In this document: piece by piece, positions 50,042-60,031 of the stretch
How the letters are laid out: the number at the start of each line of letters is the position of its first letter
Numbering within the stretch: position 1 is the stretch's first letter
Assembly: GCF_003853645.1 (NCBI RefSeq)
Contig: NZ_QTPO01000008.1
Span: forward strand, 62,001-126,000
DNA from: Burkholderia sp. Bp9143
GTDB lineage: Bacteria > Pseudomonadota > Gammaproteobacteria > Burkholderiales > Burkholderiaceae
DNA: 64,000 nucleotides
Direction: 5' to 3'
The notes under the pieces: model-generated
Told to the model about the DNA's origin: nothing
Databases searched by the model: none
What the model saw: only the letters and a program-made list of their open reading frames with translations
Translations under genes and position numbers: made by a program

Positions 50042-51618
50042 CCGCCACCCTTCGCCCGGTTCCCGAGCCGGAGCTGCCCTGCATCCTGCCGGTCATTCTC
50101 GCCGGCGGTTCGGGCACGCGGCTCTGGCCGCTGTCGCGCGAGCAGTATCCGAAGCAACTGATCGAGCTGACCTCGAACGAATCGCCGCTGTCGGCGACCG
50201 CACGCCGCCTGAACGGCATCGCGAACGCGGCGCTCGGCGACACGCTGCTGCTGGTATGCGGCGAACAGCATCGCATCATGAGCGCCGCGCAAGTGGTCGG
50301 GCGCGGCGCCCCCGCCCGCATCCTGCTCGAGCCGGCCGCGCGCAACACCGCGCCGGCACTCACGCTCGCCGCGCTCGACGCAAGCGTGCGCGCGGACGAC
50401 CCCATCCTCGCGGTCATGCCGGCCGATCACGTGATCGGCGACGTCGCCGCGTTCCAGGACGCGATCGGGCGCGCGGCGCGCTACGCACTGGAAGGCGCGA
50501 TCGTCACGCTCGGCGTGCTGCCGCGCCGCGCGGAAACGGGCTACGGCTATATCCAGGTCGGCGAACCGCGCGCCGGTCGCCTCGGCGGACAAGGCGGCTA
50601 TGCGATCGGGCGTTTCGTCGAGAAGCCGAACGCCGCGCTCGCCGAGCGCTACTTGCACTCGGGCGACTACTGGTGGAACAGCGGGATTTTCGTCACGCGC
50701 GCATCGACCTGGCTGAAGGCGATCCGCGCGCTCGCGCCCGACATCCATGCGGCCTGCGACGCGGCATGGCGCGCAGGCACCGCCGAGGATCCGTTCTTCC
50801 GGATCGACGCGGCAGCCTTCGACGCCTGTCCATCCGACTCGATCGACTACGCGGTCATGGAACGCATCGCGGAGAGCCCCGAACTCGGCATCGAAGGCAT
50901 CGTGGTACCGCTTTCGGCAGGCTGGTCGGACGTCGGCACCTGGGATGCAATCTGGGAAATCATGCCGAAGGACGATCGCGGCAACGTCGCGCGCGGCCCG
51001 ATCGTGTTCGAGGACACGCAGGACAGTCTCGTGCGCTCGGAGGGCCGGCTGATTGCGTGCGTCGGGATGAAGGACGTCGTCGTGATCGAGACGCCCGATG
51101 CGGTGCTGGTCGCGAACAAGCACGACGTGCAGCGCGTGAAGAACATCGTCGCGCGCCTGAAGACCGAGCAGCGTCCGCAGGCGAGCGAACACCGCAAGGT
51201 ACAGCGGCCGTGGGGACACTACGATTCGATCGATCTCGGCGAGCGGTTCCAGGTGAAGCGGATCGTCGTCGAACCCGGCAAGCGGCTGTCGCTGCAGATG
51301 CACTATCACCGCGCCGAGCACTGGATCGTCGTGCGCGGCACCGCGAAGGTCACGCGCGGGAACGAGACGTTCTTGCTCAGCGAAAATGAATCGACCTACA
51401 TCGCCGTCGGCGAGGTCCACCGCCTCGAGAACCCCGGCCGGATTCCGCTCGAGATCATCGAGGTGCAGTCGGGCGACTATCTCGGCGAAGACGATATCGT
51501 GCGGTTCGACGATCAGTATGGACGGCCGGTCGTCGAGGCCGCGCAGCGGCGACCGGCGCCGCCGCTCGCCTCGCACGAACCGGACGAGGAAGCCGAGGAG
51601 CGCGGTGTCACCCGGTAA
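50038..51618 (+). CDS. manC: mannose-1-phosphate guanylyltransferase/mannose-6-phosphate isomerase
   Basis: A 526-aa bifunctional enzyme making GDP-mannose. The nucleotidyltransferase opens VILAGGSGTRLWPLSREQYPKQL, with the metal-binding DHV of MPADHVIGD and FVEKPN. The C-terminal ~120 residues are a type II phosphomannose isomerase cupin (EPGKRLSLQMHYHRAEHWIVV). A C-terminal tail extends beyond the family end (EPDEEAEERGVTR). It supplies GDP-mannose for the polysaccharide genes downstream, in line with mannosyl residues in the polymer and the mannosidase-like gene nearby. It begins inside the GNAT gene. Confidence 0.95.
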   Translation: MTATLRPVPEPELPCILPVILAGGSGTRLWPLSREQYPKQLIELTSNESPLSATARRLNGIANAALGDTLLLVCGEQHRIMSAAQVVGRGAPARILLEPAARNTAPALTLAALDASVRADDPILAVMPADHVIGDVAAFQDAIGRAARYALEGAIVTLGVLPRRAETGYGYIQVGEPRAGRLGGQGGYAIGRFVEKPNAALAERYLHSGDYWWNSGIFVTRASTWLKAIRALAPDIHAACDAAWRAGTAEDPFFRIDAAAFDACPSDSIDYAVMERIAESPELGIEGIVVPLSAGWSDVGTWDAIWEIMPKDDRGNVARGPIVFEDTQDSLVRSEGRLIACVGMKDVVVIETPDAVLVANKHDVQRVKNIVARLKTEQRPQASEHRKVQRPWGHYDSIDLGERFQVKRIVVEPGKRLSLQMHYHRAEHWIVVRGTAKVTRGNETFLLSENESTYIAVGEVHRLENPGRIPLEIIEVQSGDYLGEDDIVRFDDQYGRPVVEAAQRRPAPPLASHEPDEEAEERGVTR

Positions 51619-51732
51619 GCGCGTGCGGATCGCGACGGCGCACGCGACGACGACGGACACCGCCGCGCAACCAAGGGGCGGCGGCCCGTTCTCCGCATGC
51701 CGCTGCCGGCCGGCGGCCCGCGCGACGCACGA

Positions 51733-53022
51733 TCAGTCGATGCCGCCTTGCGACCAGCGCGCCTGCCTGATGGACTCCCGCACGTGCGGCAGCAACGACG
51801 TATCCGCACCCACCGCGTCATCTGCCGCCGACAGCGACTGACGCGCGGCCGCACACGGCGCGCCCTTCGCCTGCCCTTTCGATGCCCCCGCCGGCCGTCC
51901 GGTTGCGCAATCCTGCGCAGGGCCGACCCGGACCGGCATTCCGCCGATCTCCGACAGCTGATTGTCCGCGAGACGTACGCCCGACACGTTTCCCCACAGG
52001 CGAATGCCGTCGAATCGCGCATGCGACACGCGGTTGCCGATCACGGTCACGCGCGACACCGAACCCGACCACGTGCTGACCTCGATCGCCCCCTGCTGCG
52101 TGATCTGGCGAGGATCGGACCGGCCCGTCGCGGTCTGGATATCCGCGATCTGGTTGTTCTCGATGCGGATGTCGGACGAGCCGGTAGTGCGGTTGCTGTC
52201 TTCCTGCGCGACGAGGATCCCCGAGCTCACCTGGACGTTGCGCACGATGTTGTTCGAGATGGTGACGTTCGCACCGCCGACCACCGTGATACCCCGGCCC
52301 CACGGATTGCCCTCCAGCGAGTTGCCGGTGATCAGCACGTTGCGCGTCAGCACGCCTTCCGCCTGGTAACTCACCACGGCGATCATGTCGTCGCCCGTGC
52401 CCCGCACGACGTTGCCCTGCACGAGCACGTTGTGCGAGCCGTGCGTCATGTGAATGCCGTCCGCCAGCGTCGACAGCACCTCGTTGCCGACGATCGCGAC
52501 GTCGGCGCCGCCGAACACGAAGATGCCCGCGCCGGCGCAGCCGTCGATCACGTTGTCGAGCACCTGCACGCCGCGTCCCGTTACCTCGACCTTCGTCGAC
52601 GCGGGCGTCGTGAGGCGCGTCGCGCCGGATCCCGTGAGCCGGAACCCGACGAGCGTCGTACCGTCGCCGCGCATCTCGATCGTCTGGTCGTCGGGCGTTG
52701 TCGCGATCAGCGTCGCGCCGTAGCCCGACAAGACCACATTCGGCTGCCGCACGACCAGCGAACGGCCGGTCACATACCGCCCCGGCGCGAATATCAGTCG
52801 CTGGCCCGGCTGCAGCGCGTCCAGCGCATGTTGCAGCATGTCGGCCTGATCGGCCGCGTCCGCAGCGGGACGAACGTACGCATCCGGCACATTCGCATGA
52901 AGCGCACCAGGCGCGGGCGTGCCGGATGCCACCGCGGCACTGCCCGGCCATGCCAGCCCGCCTGCCATGCACATGCCGGCGATCGCCGCGCATGCAAGGA
53001 ACGGGCTGTGTGATCTACGCAT
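51733..53022 (-). CDS. secreted right-handed beta-helix protein (polysaccharide lyase/epimerase-like fold)
   Basis: A 429-aa protein with a Sec signal (SPFLACAAIAGMCMAGGLAWPG) and a long parallel beta-helix. Repeats include VQVLDNVIDG, VAIVGNEVLS, VLVQGNVVRG, VLITGNSLEG, VTISNNIVRN and IRIENNQIAD. This is the fold of pectate lyases and AlgG-type epimerases, active on polysaccharides in the periplasm or outside. No lyase or epimerase catalytic set could be fixed by eye. Context suggests it trims or modifies the nascent exopolysaccharide. The ATG at 53022 has AGGGAG 10 bases upstream; a GTG at 53055 is less likely. The C-terminus is disordered-looking, Ala/Ser/Gly-rich. Confidence 0.85.
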   Translation of the reverse strand: MRRSHSPFLACAAIAGMCMAGGLAWPGSAAVASGTPAPGALHANVPDAYVRPAADAADQADMLQHALDALQPGQRLIFAPGRYVTGRSLVVRQPNVVLSGYGATLIATTPDDQTIEMRGDGTTLVGFRLTGSGATRLTTPASTKVEVTGRGVQVLDNVIDGCAGAGIFVFGGADVAIVGNEVLSTLADGIHMTHGSHNVLVQGNVVRGTGDDMIAVVSYQAEGVLTRNVLITGNSLEGNPWGRGITVVGGANVTISNNIVRNVQVSSGILVAQEDSNRTTGSSDIRIENNQIADIQTATGRSDPRQITQQGAIEVSTWSGSVSRVTVIGNRVSHARFDGIRLWGNVSGVRLADNQLSEIGGMPVRVGPAQDCATGRPAGASKGQAKGAPCAAARQSLSAADDAVGADTSLLPHVRESIRQARWSQGGID

Positions 53023-53453
53023 ATCGAATCGACTCCCTGGAATGACTTCGCACACGTCGGCTGGCGCCTCCGAATCGCTGCATGCCGGCCGCGTTGCCCG
53101 CCCGCGATACCGCCGAAACCGGCGACGCGATACGTTCGATTAGATCATTCGAACCAGCCGGGTTTCGGTGCGTCAACAGACCAATGCATCCCGTCCGCGC
53201 TGCGCGATCTCACGGGCCGTTCGACGATTCGTCGCGCTTCCCAGGAAGCGAATCGTCAAACGGTAGGCTCGCGAACCGACTGCCGGCCGACGACGCATAT
53301 CATGGCCATCATGCGACGCGGCCGTGCTCCGGCATCGCCGGAAGGCACCGGTCGCATCCGATTCCGCGTCACGGCCCCGACGTGCGGTGCGCTCGGGCAC
53401 CGCACGCGCCGGGCCGCCTGATCGCCCGCTCTTCGCTCGTCCAGAAACCGTTC
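53023..53453. other. 431-base divergent intergenic region
   Basis: It lies between the beta-helix gene and the GT2 gene. No clear operator or gene was found; promoter DNA for both directions is presumed. Confidence 0.4.
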
Positions 53454-54515
53454 ATGACCGACCTGACCATCGCCATCTGCAACTACAACCACGGCGCGTA
53501 CCTGCGCGACGCGATCGACTCGGCGCTCGCGCAGACCGCGCACGATGTCCGCGTGCTGGTCGTCGACGACGGCTCCACCGACGATTCGCGCGACATCATT
53601 CGCTCGTACGGCGAGCGCGTGACGGCGGTGTTCCAGGAGAATCGCGGTCAGGTCGCCGCGTACAACCGCGCGCTCGAGCATGTCGCGACGCATTACGTGA
53701 TCCTGCTCGACGCGGACGACCTGCTCTATGCCGACGCCGCGGCCCGCGTGCTGGCCGCGTTCGTGTCCGGCGATTTCGTGAAGGTGCATTTCCGGCTCGA
53801 CGTGCTCGCGCGGGACGGTGCGATGACCGGGGCGAGCGTGCCGCAGTCGGCCGTCGACACCGATTGCGGCCGACTGTTGCGCGCGGGCTGGCTGTACCCG
53901 TCGCCGCCCGCATCGGGCAACGCGTATCGGGTCGACGCATTGAAGCGCATCTTTCCGGTGCCCGTCACCCCGGACAACCTGCATGGCGCCGATTTCTACG
54001 CGATCTACGGGATCGCGTTGCTCGGCGCCGTGCACATGATCGACGCAACGCTCGGTGGCTATCGCGTGCATCAGCAGCTGGATACGCGCGCCGTCGACGA
54101 CGCGTCCGCCGACACGCCGGCCTTGGCCCTCACCAATTCGGAAGACGCCGCCACGGGCGCGCTGAAGGCCGAACGCCGATGGTCGACGCTGCGCATGCTT
54201 GCCGGCACGCGGCTGCACGAAGCGTTGCCGACCGCGCCGCTCGACTTCGCGATCGAGAAGGCCCGCTTCGCCAGCACGCTGTATCACGCGCCGCTCATGC
54301 GGCGCTGGCGCTGGTTCCTGTGCGAATCCGGACGCTACTGGCATACCGTGCTGCGCAATCCGTTCTGGCGACCGGCCAAGAAAGTGGCCGTCGCCGGGCT
54401 GTCGCTCGCATGCCTGCTGCCGTCGGCGACGCTCAGCAACCGCGCGATTCGCTATATCTCCAATCCGCTCGCGCGCGTGCGCAAGTCATCCGCGCATCGC
54501 GCCGTCACTCGATAG
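53454..54515 (+). CDS. family 2 glycosyltransferase
   Basis: A 353-aa GT-A type enzyme starting TDLTIAICNYNHGAYLRDAI, with VLVVDDGSTDDSRDII for nucleotide binding and LLDADD as the DxD metal site. The acceptor region is followed by RRWSTLRMLAGT and a C-terminal hydrophobic stretch (VAVAGLSLACLLPS), which suggests membrane association. It adds a sugar to the lipid-linked repeat unit. The frame is open upstream; the family N-terminus fixes the ATG at 53454. It is the first of three transferases in this direction. Sugar unknown. Confidence 0.9.
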   Translation: MTDLTIAICNYNHGAYLRDAIDSALAQTAHDVRVLVVDDGSTDDSRDIIRSYGERVTAVFQENRGQVAAYNRALEHVATHYVILLDADDLLYADAAARVLAAFVSGDFVKVHFRLDVLARDGAMTGASVPQSAVDTDCGRLLRAGWLYPSPPASGNAYRVDALKRIFPVPVTPDNLHGADFYAIYGIALLGAVHMIDATLGGYRVHQQLDTRAVDDASADTPALALTNSEDAATGALKAERRWSTLRMLAGTRLHEALPTAPLDFAIEKARFASTLYHAPLMRRWRWFLCESGRYWHTVLRNPFWRPAKKVAVAGLSLACLLPSATLSNRAIRYISNPLARVRKSSAHRAVTR

Positions 54516-54973
54516 CGTCGTCGAACCCGGCTCTCCGGCGCCGAATCGCTTCTTCGGTAAGCCATCGCACCCAGTCGTTCGTGCATGCGCTGCACAATGA
54601 TCCCGACCAGTGGATTCACGCGCACTGACCGGATTTCCCCGTTTTCTCGCCTGCAGTCGCCCAAGTCGAACCCGGCATCGGATGTTAAGAGGAGTCGAAC
54701 CGGTACGTAGAACGCGGCATTGATTTCTCACGCCGCATCGTGCTCGCCGCCCTTCGACAACGTCGAACCGATATCGCACCGACAGGAATCAATCAACCGC
54801 CTCGCCAGGTCGAGCAAGCGGTCAAGACAGCGGGATCCAATGGCAACGACTGGCATGCATTTATCAATTAGGAATGCATAGTTCAATGAACCGGATGCCG
54901 AATCTGCACGACTCTCAGTCGACCCAGCGTCATGGTGAGAGATGAATGTGCGATCGGATCGCTAGACCCAAAG
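54516..54973. other. intergenic region before the first GT4 gene
   Basis: About 458 bases of mixed GC with a dyad ATGCATT-N11-AATGCAT at 54855-54879. No gene seen. It probably holds a second promoter of the glycosyltransferase genes. Confidence 0.4.
54855..54879. promoter_or_regulatory. dyad ATGCATT-N11-AATGCAT
   Basis: Perfect 7-bp inverted repeat about 95 bases ahead of the glycosyltransferase gene. Likely a regulator site; the protein is unknown. Confidence 0.4.
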
Positions 54974-56122
54974 ATGACCAAAGAGAAGATCGTTCATATT
55001 GCCGAAGCGTTTGGTGGCGGCGTACTTTCGATGCTGACCCATCTCGCCAACCATGCTGCGGCAGCCGGCGTCGACGTGACGGTGCTGCACTCGATCCGAC
55101 CGGAAACGCCGACCGATTTTTCAACGCTGTTCCGGCCCGATGTGAAACTCGTGTGCGTCGACATGGCGCGCGAGGTGAGCGTCAAACAGGATCTGCGGAG
55201 CTTGCGTGCGCTGGTGCGGAACCTGCGCGCCTGCAAGCCGACCGCGATTCATCTGCACTCGTCGAAGGCCGGCGTGCTGGGGCGGGTCGCCGCCCGGATC
55301 GCCGCCCCGAATGCGACGGTCCTCTACTCACCGCACGGACTATCGTTCCTGCGCTGCGACGTGTCGCGCACGAAGCAATACGCGTACCTGAGCTTCGAAC
55401 GCATTGCGGCGCGCATCGGCGGAACCATCGTCGCGTGCTCGGGCAGCGAACTCGCCGAGATCCGGAAAAAGATCGGGGCGACATCGGCGGTACTGGTGGA
55501 AAACGGCGTCAATGTGGCGGAGATCCCCCCGCGCCAAACACGCGACGATCGCAAAGTCGTCATCGGAATGAGCGGTCGTGCGTCGTTCCAGAAGCATCAC
55601 GAGGCATTCGTGCGCCTCGCCGACAAACTGCACGGCGCGGACGTCGAGTTTCTCTGGATCGGCGGCAACGCCGCCGAGATTCCGGACCCCGACCAGCGCC
55701 GGGCCGTCGTCTGCAGCGGCTGGGTAACCCGCGCACGTGCGCTCGATCTTACGTCGGAACTGGACATCTACGTCCAGACCTCCCGCTGGGAAGGCATGCC
55801 GGTCGCACTGATCGAAGCACAGGTTGCCGGCATCCCTGCCGTGGTCACGAATGTCGTCGGCAATCGCGACGTGGTGATTCACGGCGTGACCGGCTACGTC
55901 GCGTCGAATGCCGACGAGATGGCCACGTATCTGACCATGCTCCGCCACGACCGGCAGCTTCGCGAGCAAATGGGCGCGGCTGCCCGGCAACGGGCGATTC
56001 AGCGGTTTTCGATGAGCGCGATCTTCCGGCAGTGGAACGCCCTTTACGGACTCGACACCGGCGAGCCGCGTGTCGACACGCGCGACTTCAAGCCGGTTGC
56101 CCCGGATCACGTCAAAGCCTGA
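54974..56122 (+). CDS. family 4 glycosyltransferase
   Basis: A 382-aa GT-B enzyme with N-terminal EKIVHIAEAFGGGVLSMLTHL, middle HLHSSKAGVLGRVAARI and C-terminal nucleotide-sugar domain with IGMSGRASFQKHH and SRWEGMPVALIEAQVAGIPAV, the E-x7-E signature region. It resembles the WbpH/WlbG-type O-antigen transferases. A longer form from ATG 54932 is possible; the shorter one begins at the family start. No strong ribosome site exists for either. It is followed by another GT after 27 bases. Donor and acceptor not readable. Confidence 0.9.
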   Translation: MTKEKIVHIAEAFGGGVLSMLTHLANHAAAAGVDVTVLHSIRPETPTDFSTLFRPDVKLVCVDMAREVSVKQDLRSLRALVRNLRACKPTAIHLHSSKAGVLGRVAARIAAPNATVLYSPHGLSFLRCDVSRTKQYAYLSFERIAARIGGTIVACSGSELAEIRKKIGATSAVLVENGVNVAEIPPRQTRDDRKVVIGMSGRASFQKHHEAFVRLADKLHGADVEFLWIGGNAAEIPDPDQRRAVVCSGWVTRARALDLTSELDIYVQTSRWEGMPVALIEAQVAGIPAVVTNVVGNRDVVIHGVTGYVASNADEMATYLTMLRHDRQLREQMGAAARQRAIQRFSMSAIFRQWNALYGLDTGEPRVDTRDFKPVAPDHVKA

Positions 56123-56149
56123 CCTCGATTTCGACCTCCCCCTATTGAC

Positions 56150-57229
56150 ATGATCGATTTCAAGAAACCGAAGCAACTCGTCTACAACGGCCGATTCACC
56201 ACGCAGAAGACGACCGGCGTGCAACGCGTCGCACGCGAGCTGATCGCCGCACTGATCAAGTTTCAGCCGCAGGATCCGGTGACCGTGCTGGTGCCTCCGC
56301 AGCCCGGCGTCGAGGTACGCGGTGCGACGACGGTCAAGGTCGGCTTTTACAAGGGCGTGGTCTGGGAGCAACTGGTCCTCCCGCTATTCGCGCGCCGCGG
56401 CCGCATCGTCAATCTCAGCAATTCGGCATCCATTTTCATCGGCAACCAGATCATCTACATGCACGACGCGGCGGTATTCGACACGCCCGCACATTTCTCT
56501 CGCCCTTTTCGGATGTGGTACCGGATCATGTTCTGGATCCTGGCGCGAACCTCCGTTTGCGTGCTGACCAACTCCTATTTCTCGCGGGATCGCCTCGCGC
56601 ATCACTGCGGCGTTTCGGCGGAGAAGATCAGCGTCGTGCCGCTTGGTGCGGATCATCTCGACGTCCTGGAACCGGACGCGAGCGTGCTCGACAAGCATGC
56701 GCTGACGCCGGACCGGTTCGTGCTCGCGGTCAGCAGCATGAACCCCACCAAGAACTTCGGCCGGCTGATCGCAGCGTTCCGGCAGATCAACGATCCGTCG
56801 GTCGATCTCGTCATCGTCGGAATGCAGAACACCACCGTGTTCGGCAAGCAGGACCCCATGTCGGCGGCGGAACCGAACATCAAGTACGTCGGCTATATCA
56901 GCGACGAGCAATTGAAGGCGCTGTATCAAAACGCCGCGTGCTTCCTTTACCCATCGATCTACGAGGGCTTCGGCATCCCGCCTCTCGAGGCGATGCGCTA
57001 CGGCTGTCCGACGGTTGTCGGCAAATCGGCCGCACTGCCGGAAGTCTGTGCCGATGCGGCGCTGTACTGCGATCCGTATTCGCAGGACGACATCGCGCGG
57101 AAATTGCGGAGCCTGCTCGATTCCGCGGACCTCAGGGTCGAGCTCAAACGCAAGGGAAGCCTGCACGCGGAGAAATATCGCTGGAGCCGAAGTGCCGAGA
57201 TGCTGAAGGCGATCTTCGAGACGCTGTAG
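56150..57229 (+). CDS. family 4/1 glycosyltransferase, mannosyltransferase-like
   Basis: A 359-aa GT-B protein. It starts with MIDFKKPKQLVYNGRFTTQK and has TTGVQRVARELIAAL typical of this sub-class. The C-terminal domain has VSSMNPTKNFGRLIAAF, the E-x7-E motif in YEGFGIPPLEAMRYGCP, and LPEVCADAALYCDP. Such enzymes are often GDP-mannose-dependent, in line with manC upstream, but this is inferred. It is the last gene of the rightward transferase group and converges with the acyltransferase gene. Confidence 0.9.
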   Translation: MIDFKKPKQLVYNGRFTTQKTTGVQRVARELIAALIKFQPQDPVTVLVPPQPGVEVRGATTVKVGFYKGVVWEQLVLPLFARRGRIVNLSNSASIFIGNQIIYMHDAAVFDTPAHFSRPFRMWYRIMFWILARTSVCVLTNSYFSRDRLAHHCGVSAEKISVVPLGADHLDVLEPDASVLDKHALTPDRFVLAVSSMNPTKNFGRLIAAFRQINDPSVDLVIVGMQNTTVFGKQDPMSAAEPNIKYVGYISDEQLKALYQNAACFLYPSIYEGFGIPPLEAMRYGCPTVVGKSAALPEVCADAALYCDPYSQDDIARKLRSLLDSADLRVELKRKGSLHAEKYRWSRSAEMLKAIFETL

Positions 57230-57370
57230 CGCAATCGCTGCGTGTCGTCACCGGGAGACGAGCGGACCGACACGCCCGCCCTCATGCGTTGCCCGGCGTC
57301 CGGATCGAGACTCGCTCAGTCGCCCGCATGCTCGCCACCGCTGGCCGGCATGCTCGGCAAATCGGCGCGA

Positions 57371-58540
57371 TTACGCGACGTTGACCGGGCTGCCGGTCGA
57401 TGCCCGTCGAGTTCCGAACAGGCGTTTGCCGAGATACGACCTGATCGGCTCCTCGACGAATTTCGCGAGGACGGCAGCGGACATGATCGAAAGGCACGCG
57501 GCAAGCACCGCCGTTCTGACGACGTCAATGTCGCCATGCGGTGCATACGCGAACACCAGCCTTCCGATCGGGTAATGCACGCAATAGAGCGGGTACGAGA
57601 TCCAGCCGAGAAACGAACTGATCCGTGCAATCAACTTGCCGCTCGGAGCCAGCATGGCGCCCCGATAGACCAGCGCAGGTGCGACGAACAACAACACTGC
57701 CAGCGCGTAAATTCCCCTGATCGACGTCGGAAACAGGACGACCAGCAGGAAAGCGGCAAACAGCGTGTAGTCGTTCCTCACGAGTCCGGCGACAAACCAG
57801 TGCGGCCTCGCCGACAGATTGGCGTCATGCATCTTCCCGATCGCAACCCCCAGCAAGAACCCGTAGCCGACCCTGAAGAATCCGCCGATGAAATTGTCGG
57901 CCGACCAGCCCTGATTCAGGATGACGGTCAACTTGTCGTTGTCGAGCCCCACGAGCCATCCATACACGACGAACGCACCGAGGCATGCGTACGCCAGCCG
58001 CAGCAGATTCTGCGCTGTCATCCTGATTGCCGCGATCAGGACAACACTCGCGAACAATTCGAAGAACAGCGACCATGCGGGCGGATTCAGAGGAAACACC
58101 CCCGGGTCGTTGACCGCCGGCAAGCCGTGATTCGCCGCGCCGACAAAGCCCGACACCGAAAAGCGACCGAGATACGGAACGAGAAAATAGTTCTGGCCGG
58201 TGGCCGCCGCCAGGTTACCCAACGAAAATGCCGCTGACGAATGCATGCGCATGACGACGAGGCTCACGAACCCGATCGTGAGCCCGATGCATATCATCGG
58301 ATACAGGCGTATCACGCGTCGCTTCAAATACTCGCCCCGCCAGGACTCCTGATGCAGTCTTTCGCCGTAAGAGTAGGTCAGGATGAATCCACTCAGCATG
58401 AAAAAGACGTCGACGGAAAGATACGCGCTCTGCAGTATCGGAATCGGCAGATCCTGAAGAAAATGCATGAACATCACGCTGATTGCCGCAATACCGCGCA
58501 ATCCGTCCAGAATTTCAAACTTCTGCTTGTGACTGGCCAT
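57371..58540 (-). CDS. membrane acyltransferase, acyltransferase 3 family
   Basis: A 389-aa integral membrane protein with ~10 helices. It starts with the family pattern EILDGLRGIAAISVMFMHF, whose His is the catalytic residue, then YLSVDVFFMLSGFILTYSY. Later segments include GWISYPLYCVHYPIG. This family O-acetylates or succinylates exopolysaccharide sugars. It is in the leftward gene group with the polymerase, kinase and exporter, so it probably decorates the polymer. The start ATG at 58540 fits the family; the ribosome site is weak. Confidence 0.9.
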   Translation of the reverse strand: MASHKQKFEILDGLRGIAAISVMFMHFLQDLPIPILQSAYLSVDVFFMLSGFILTYSYGERLHQESWRGEYLKRRVIRLYPMICIGLTIGFVSLVVMRMHSSAAFSLGNLAAATGQNYFLVPYLGRFSVSGFVGAANHGLPAVNDPGVFPLNPPAWSLFFELFASVVLIAAIRMTAQNLLRLAYACLGAFVVYGWLVGLDNDKLTVILNQGWSADNFIGGFFRVGYGFLLGVAIGKMHDANLSARPHWFVAGLVRNDYTLFAAFLLVVLFPTSIRGIYALAVLLFVAPALVYRGAMLAPSGKLIARISSFLGWISYPLYCVHYPIGRLVFAYAPHGDIDVVRTAVLAACLSIMSAAVLAKFVEEPIRSYLGKRLFGTRRASTGSPVNVA

Positions 58541-58627
58541 GAAAGGTAGTGGCTCCGGGAAATATTGGTTTTGGGACCCGGCAATCTACAAAGTGGTCGC
58601 ATGCCCCGTACTGCTCGACCCTCGCTG

Positions 58628-60031
58628 CTATCGCGACAACACTGGATCAATGTCCGTGGCCCGGTTCTCACGCGCGATGGCGCGTCCGCTTCCCTCTCCA
58701 TCGGATCCGGCGCCGGCGGCATCGGACGCAGCGCGTGCCCGCGCCTTCGCAAACCAGTGGAATACGCCGACCAGCAGTACGATCGGCACGAAGTTCCGTC
58801 CGCTGAACAGGTTCGGGGTTCGCATGATTTCCATGACCGACACGAACAGCACCGCATATACGCAGCACCAGAACCCGTTCCCGCTCCGCCAGCCCGCATA
58901 GCTGCGACCGACCGTCCAGCCGAGCACGAGTGCATCGAACAGGCCGAACCACCCCCACTCGTAGAAGTGGACGAAGATTCCAGACGGATTGTTGAACTCC
59001 GGATCGGCGTAGCTGTTCAGGAACAGGTTGATGCTGTCGCTCGAGTCCAGCCACGGCTGCAACGTCGCACCGATGATCGGGAAGCGCAGCAGCCAGTCGA
59101 ACGTGAACATCGGGTGGCCTTGGTCCCAGCCCAGCACACTCAGGATTCCCGCGCCGTTGTTCAACGACGTCGAGTAATACAGGCCGAGACGCTCGAGCGC
59201 GAAATCGAACAGGTTGTCGTAGATGTTGACGTAATAGGCTTCCCACGACCGGTTGTACTCGTTCGCGATGAACAGACCGAACAGCAACGGAATCGCCGCA
59301 TACGGACCGAACGTCAACAGCCGTGAATACCGACAACCGAGCCGGAACCGCACGACCATGAGCGCAAGCGGCATCACCATTTCGATCAGCGCAAGCCGCT
59401 CGGCGAAGATGAAGCTGCGCAGCAGTGTCAGCAGCGCGAGCACGGCGAAGTAGATCTTGTAGCGATTCAGCCCCTTTACGGGTGTCCTGAACACATAGAA
59501 ATACAGCACAACGTACGGTGCGGTCGCCTGCGTGAACGTGCTGAGGCCCGTGATGCGCCCTTTCAGATCAAGCATGTCGTATGCATTCGCTTCACCTCGG
59601 ACGAACGCGACCAGCAGTGCAGGATGCGTGACGATGCCGCTCAGCAACAGCGCATAGCCGAACAGCGCAAGCGCGAACACGAAATCGAGCACGCGAGGCG
59701 ACAGCTCGACCGCGGCGGGCGGCGGCCCCCGCCGCGTCTGCGCTTCGGTCGTCGCGAGCCATGCCGCCACCATCACCACCATCAGGAACAACGCGCCGAC
59801 GAACGCGTAGTAGCTGTCGAAGTAGATCCGGGCAATCGACTTCTGGTCGCCCAGCAGGCTGAGCGACAGCAAGCCATACAACGGCAGGATGAACATCAGC
59901 ACGAGACGTGCGGGGTCCTCCCACCAGTAACCCGCATAACCACCCGCGGCCCCGTGCACGCGCGCCATCCTGCGCAGCGTCGCGGGGGCCTGCCGCGGCC
60001 CGGACCCCGCCCTGCCCGCTCGGCCGCTCAT
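58628..60031 (-). CDS. Wzy-like O-antigen/exopolysaccharide polymerase
   Basis: A 467-aa inner-membrane protein with ~11-12 hydrophobic segments and a large periplasmic loop between PLLFGLFIANEYNRSWEAYY and FNNPSGIFVHFYEWGWFG. No strict motif exists for Wzy, but the topology and the position directly after the Wzc gene, with 4-base overlap, make the call reasonable. The last 45 residues are an Ala/Gly/Asp-rich tail. It would join lipid-linked repeat units in the periplasm. Alternative: another polysaccharide integral membrane protein such as a flippase, less likely from its loop layout. Confidence 0.75.
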   Translation of the reverse strand: MSGRAGRAGSGPRQAPATLRRMARVHGAAGGYAGYWWEDPARLVLMFILPLYGLLSLSLLGDQKSIARIYFDSYYAFVGALFLMVVMVAAWLATTEAQTRRGPPPAAVELSPRVLDFVFALALFGYALLLSGIVTHPALLVAFVRGEANAYDMLDLKGRITGLSTFTQATAPYVVLYFYVFRTPVKGLNRYKIYFAVLALLTLLRSFIFAERLALIEMVMPLALMVVRFRLGCRYSRLLTFGPYAAIPLLFGLFIANEYNRSWEAYYVNIYDNLFDFALERLGLYYSTSLNNGAGILSVLGWDQGHPMFTFDWLLRFPIIGATLQPWLDSSDSINLFLNSYADPEFNNPSGIFVHFYEWGWFGLFDALVLGWTVGRSYAGWRSGNGFWCCVYAVLFVSVMEIMRTPNLFSGRNFVPIVLLVGVFHWFAKARARAASDAAGAGSDGEGSGRAIARENRATDIDPVLSR

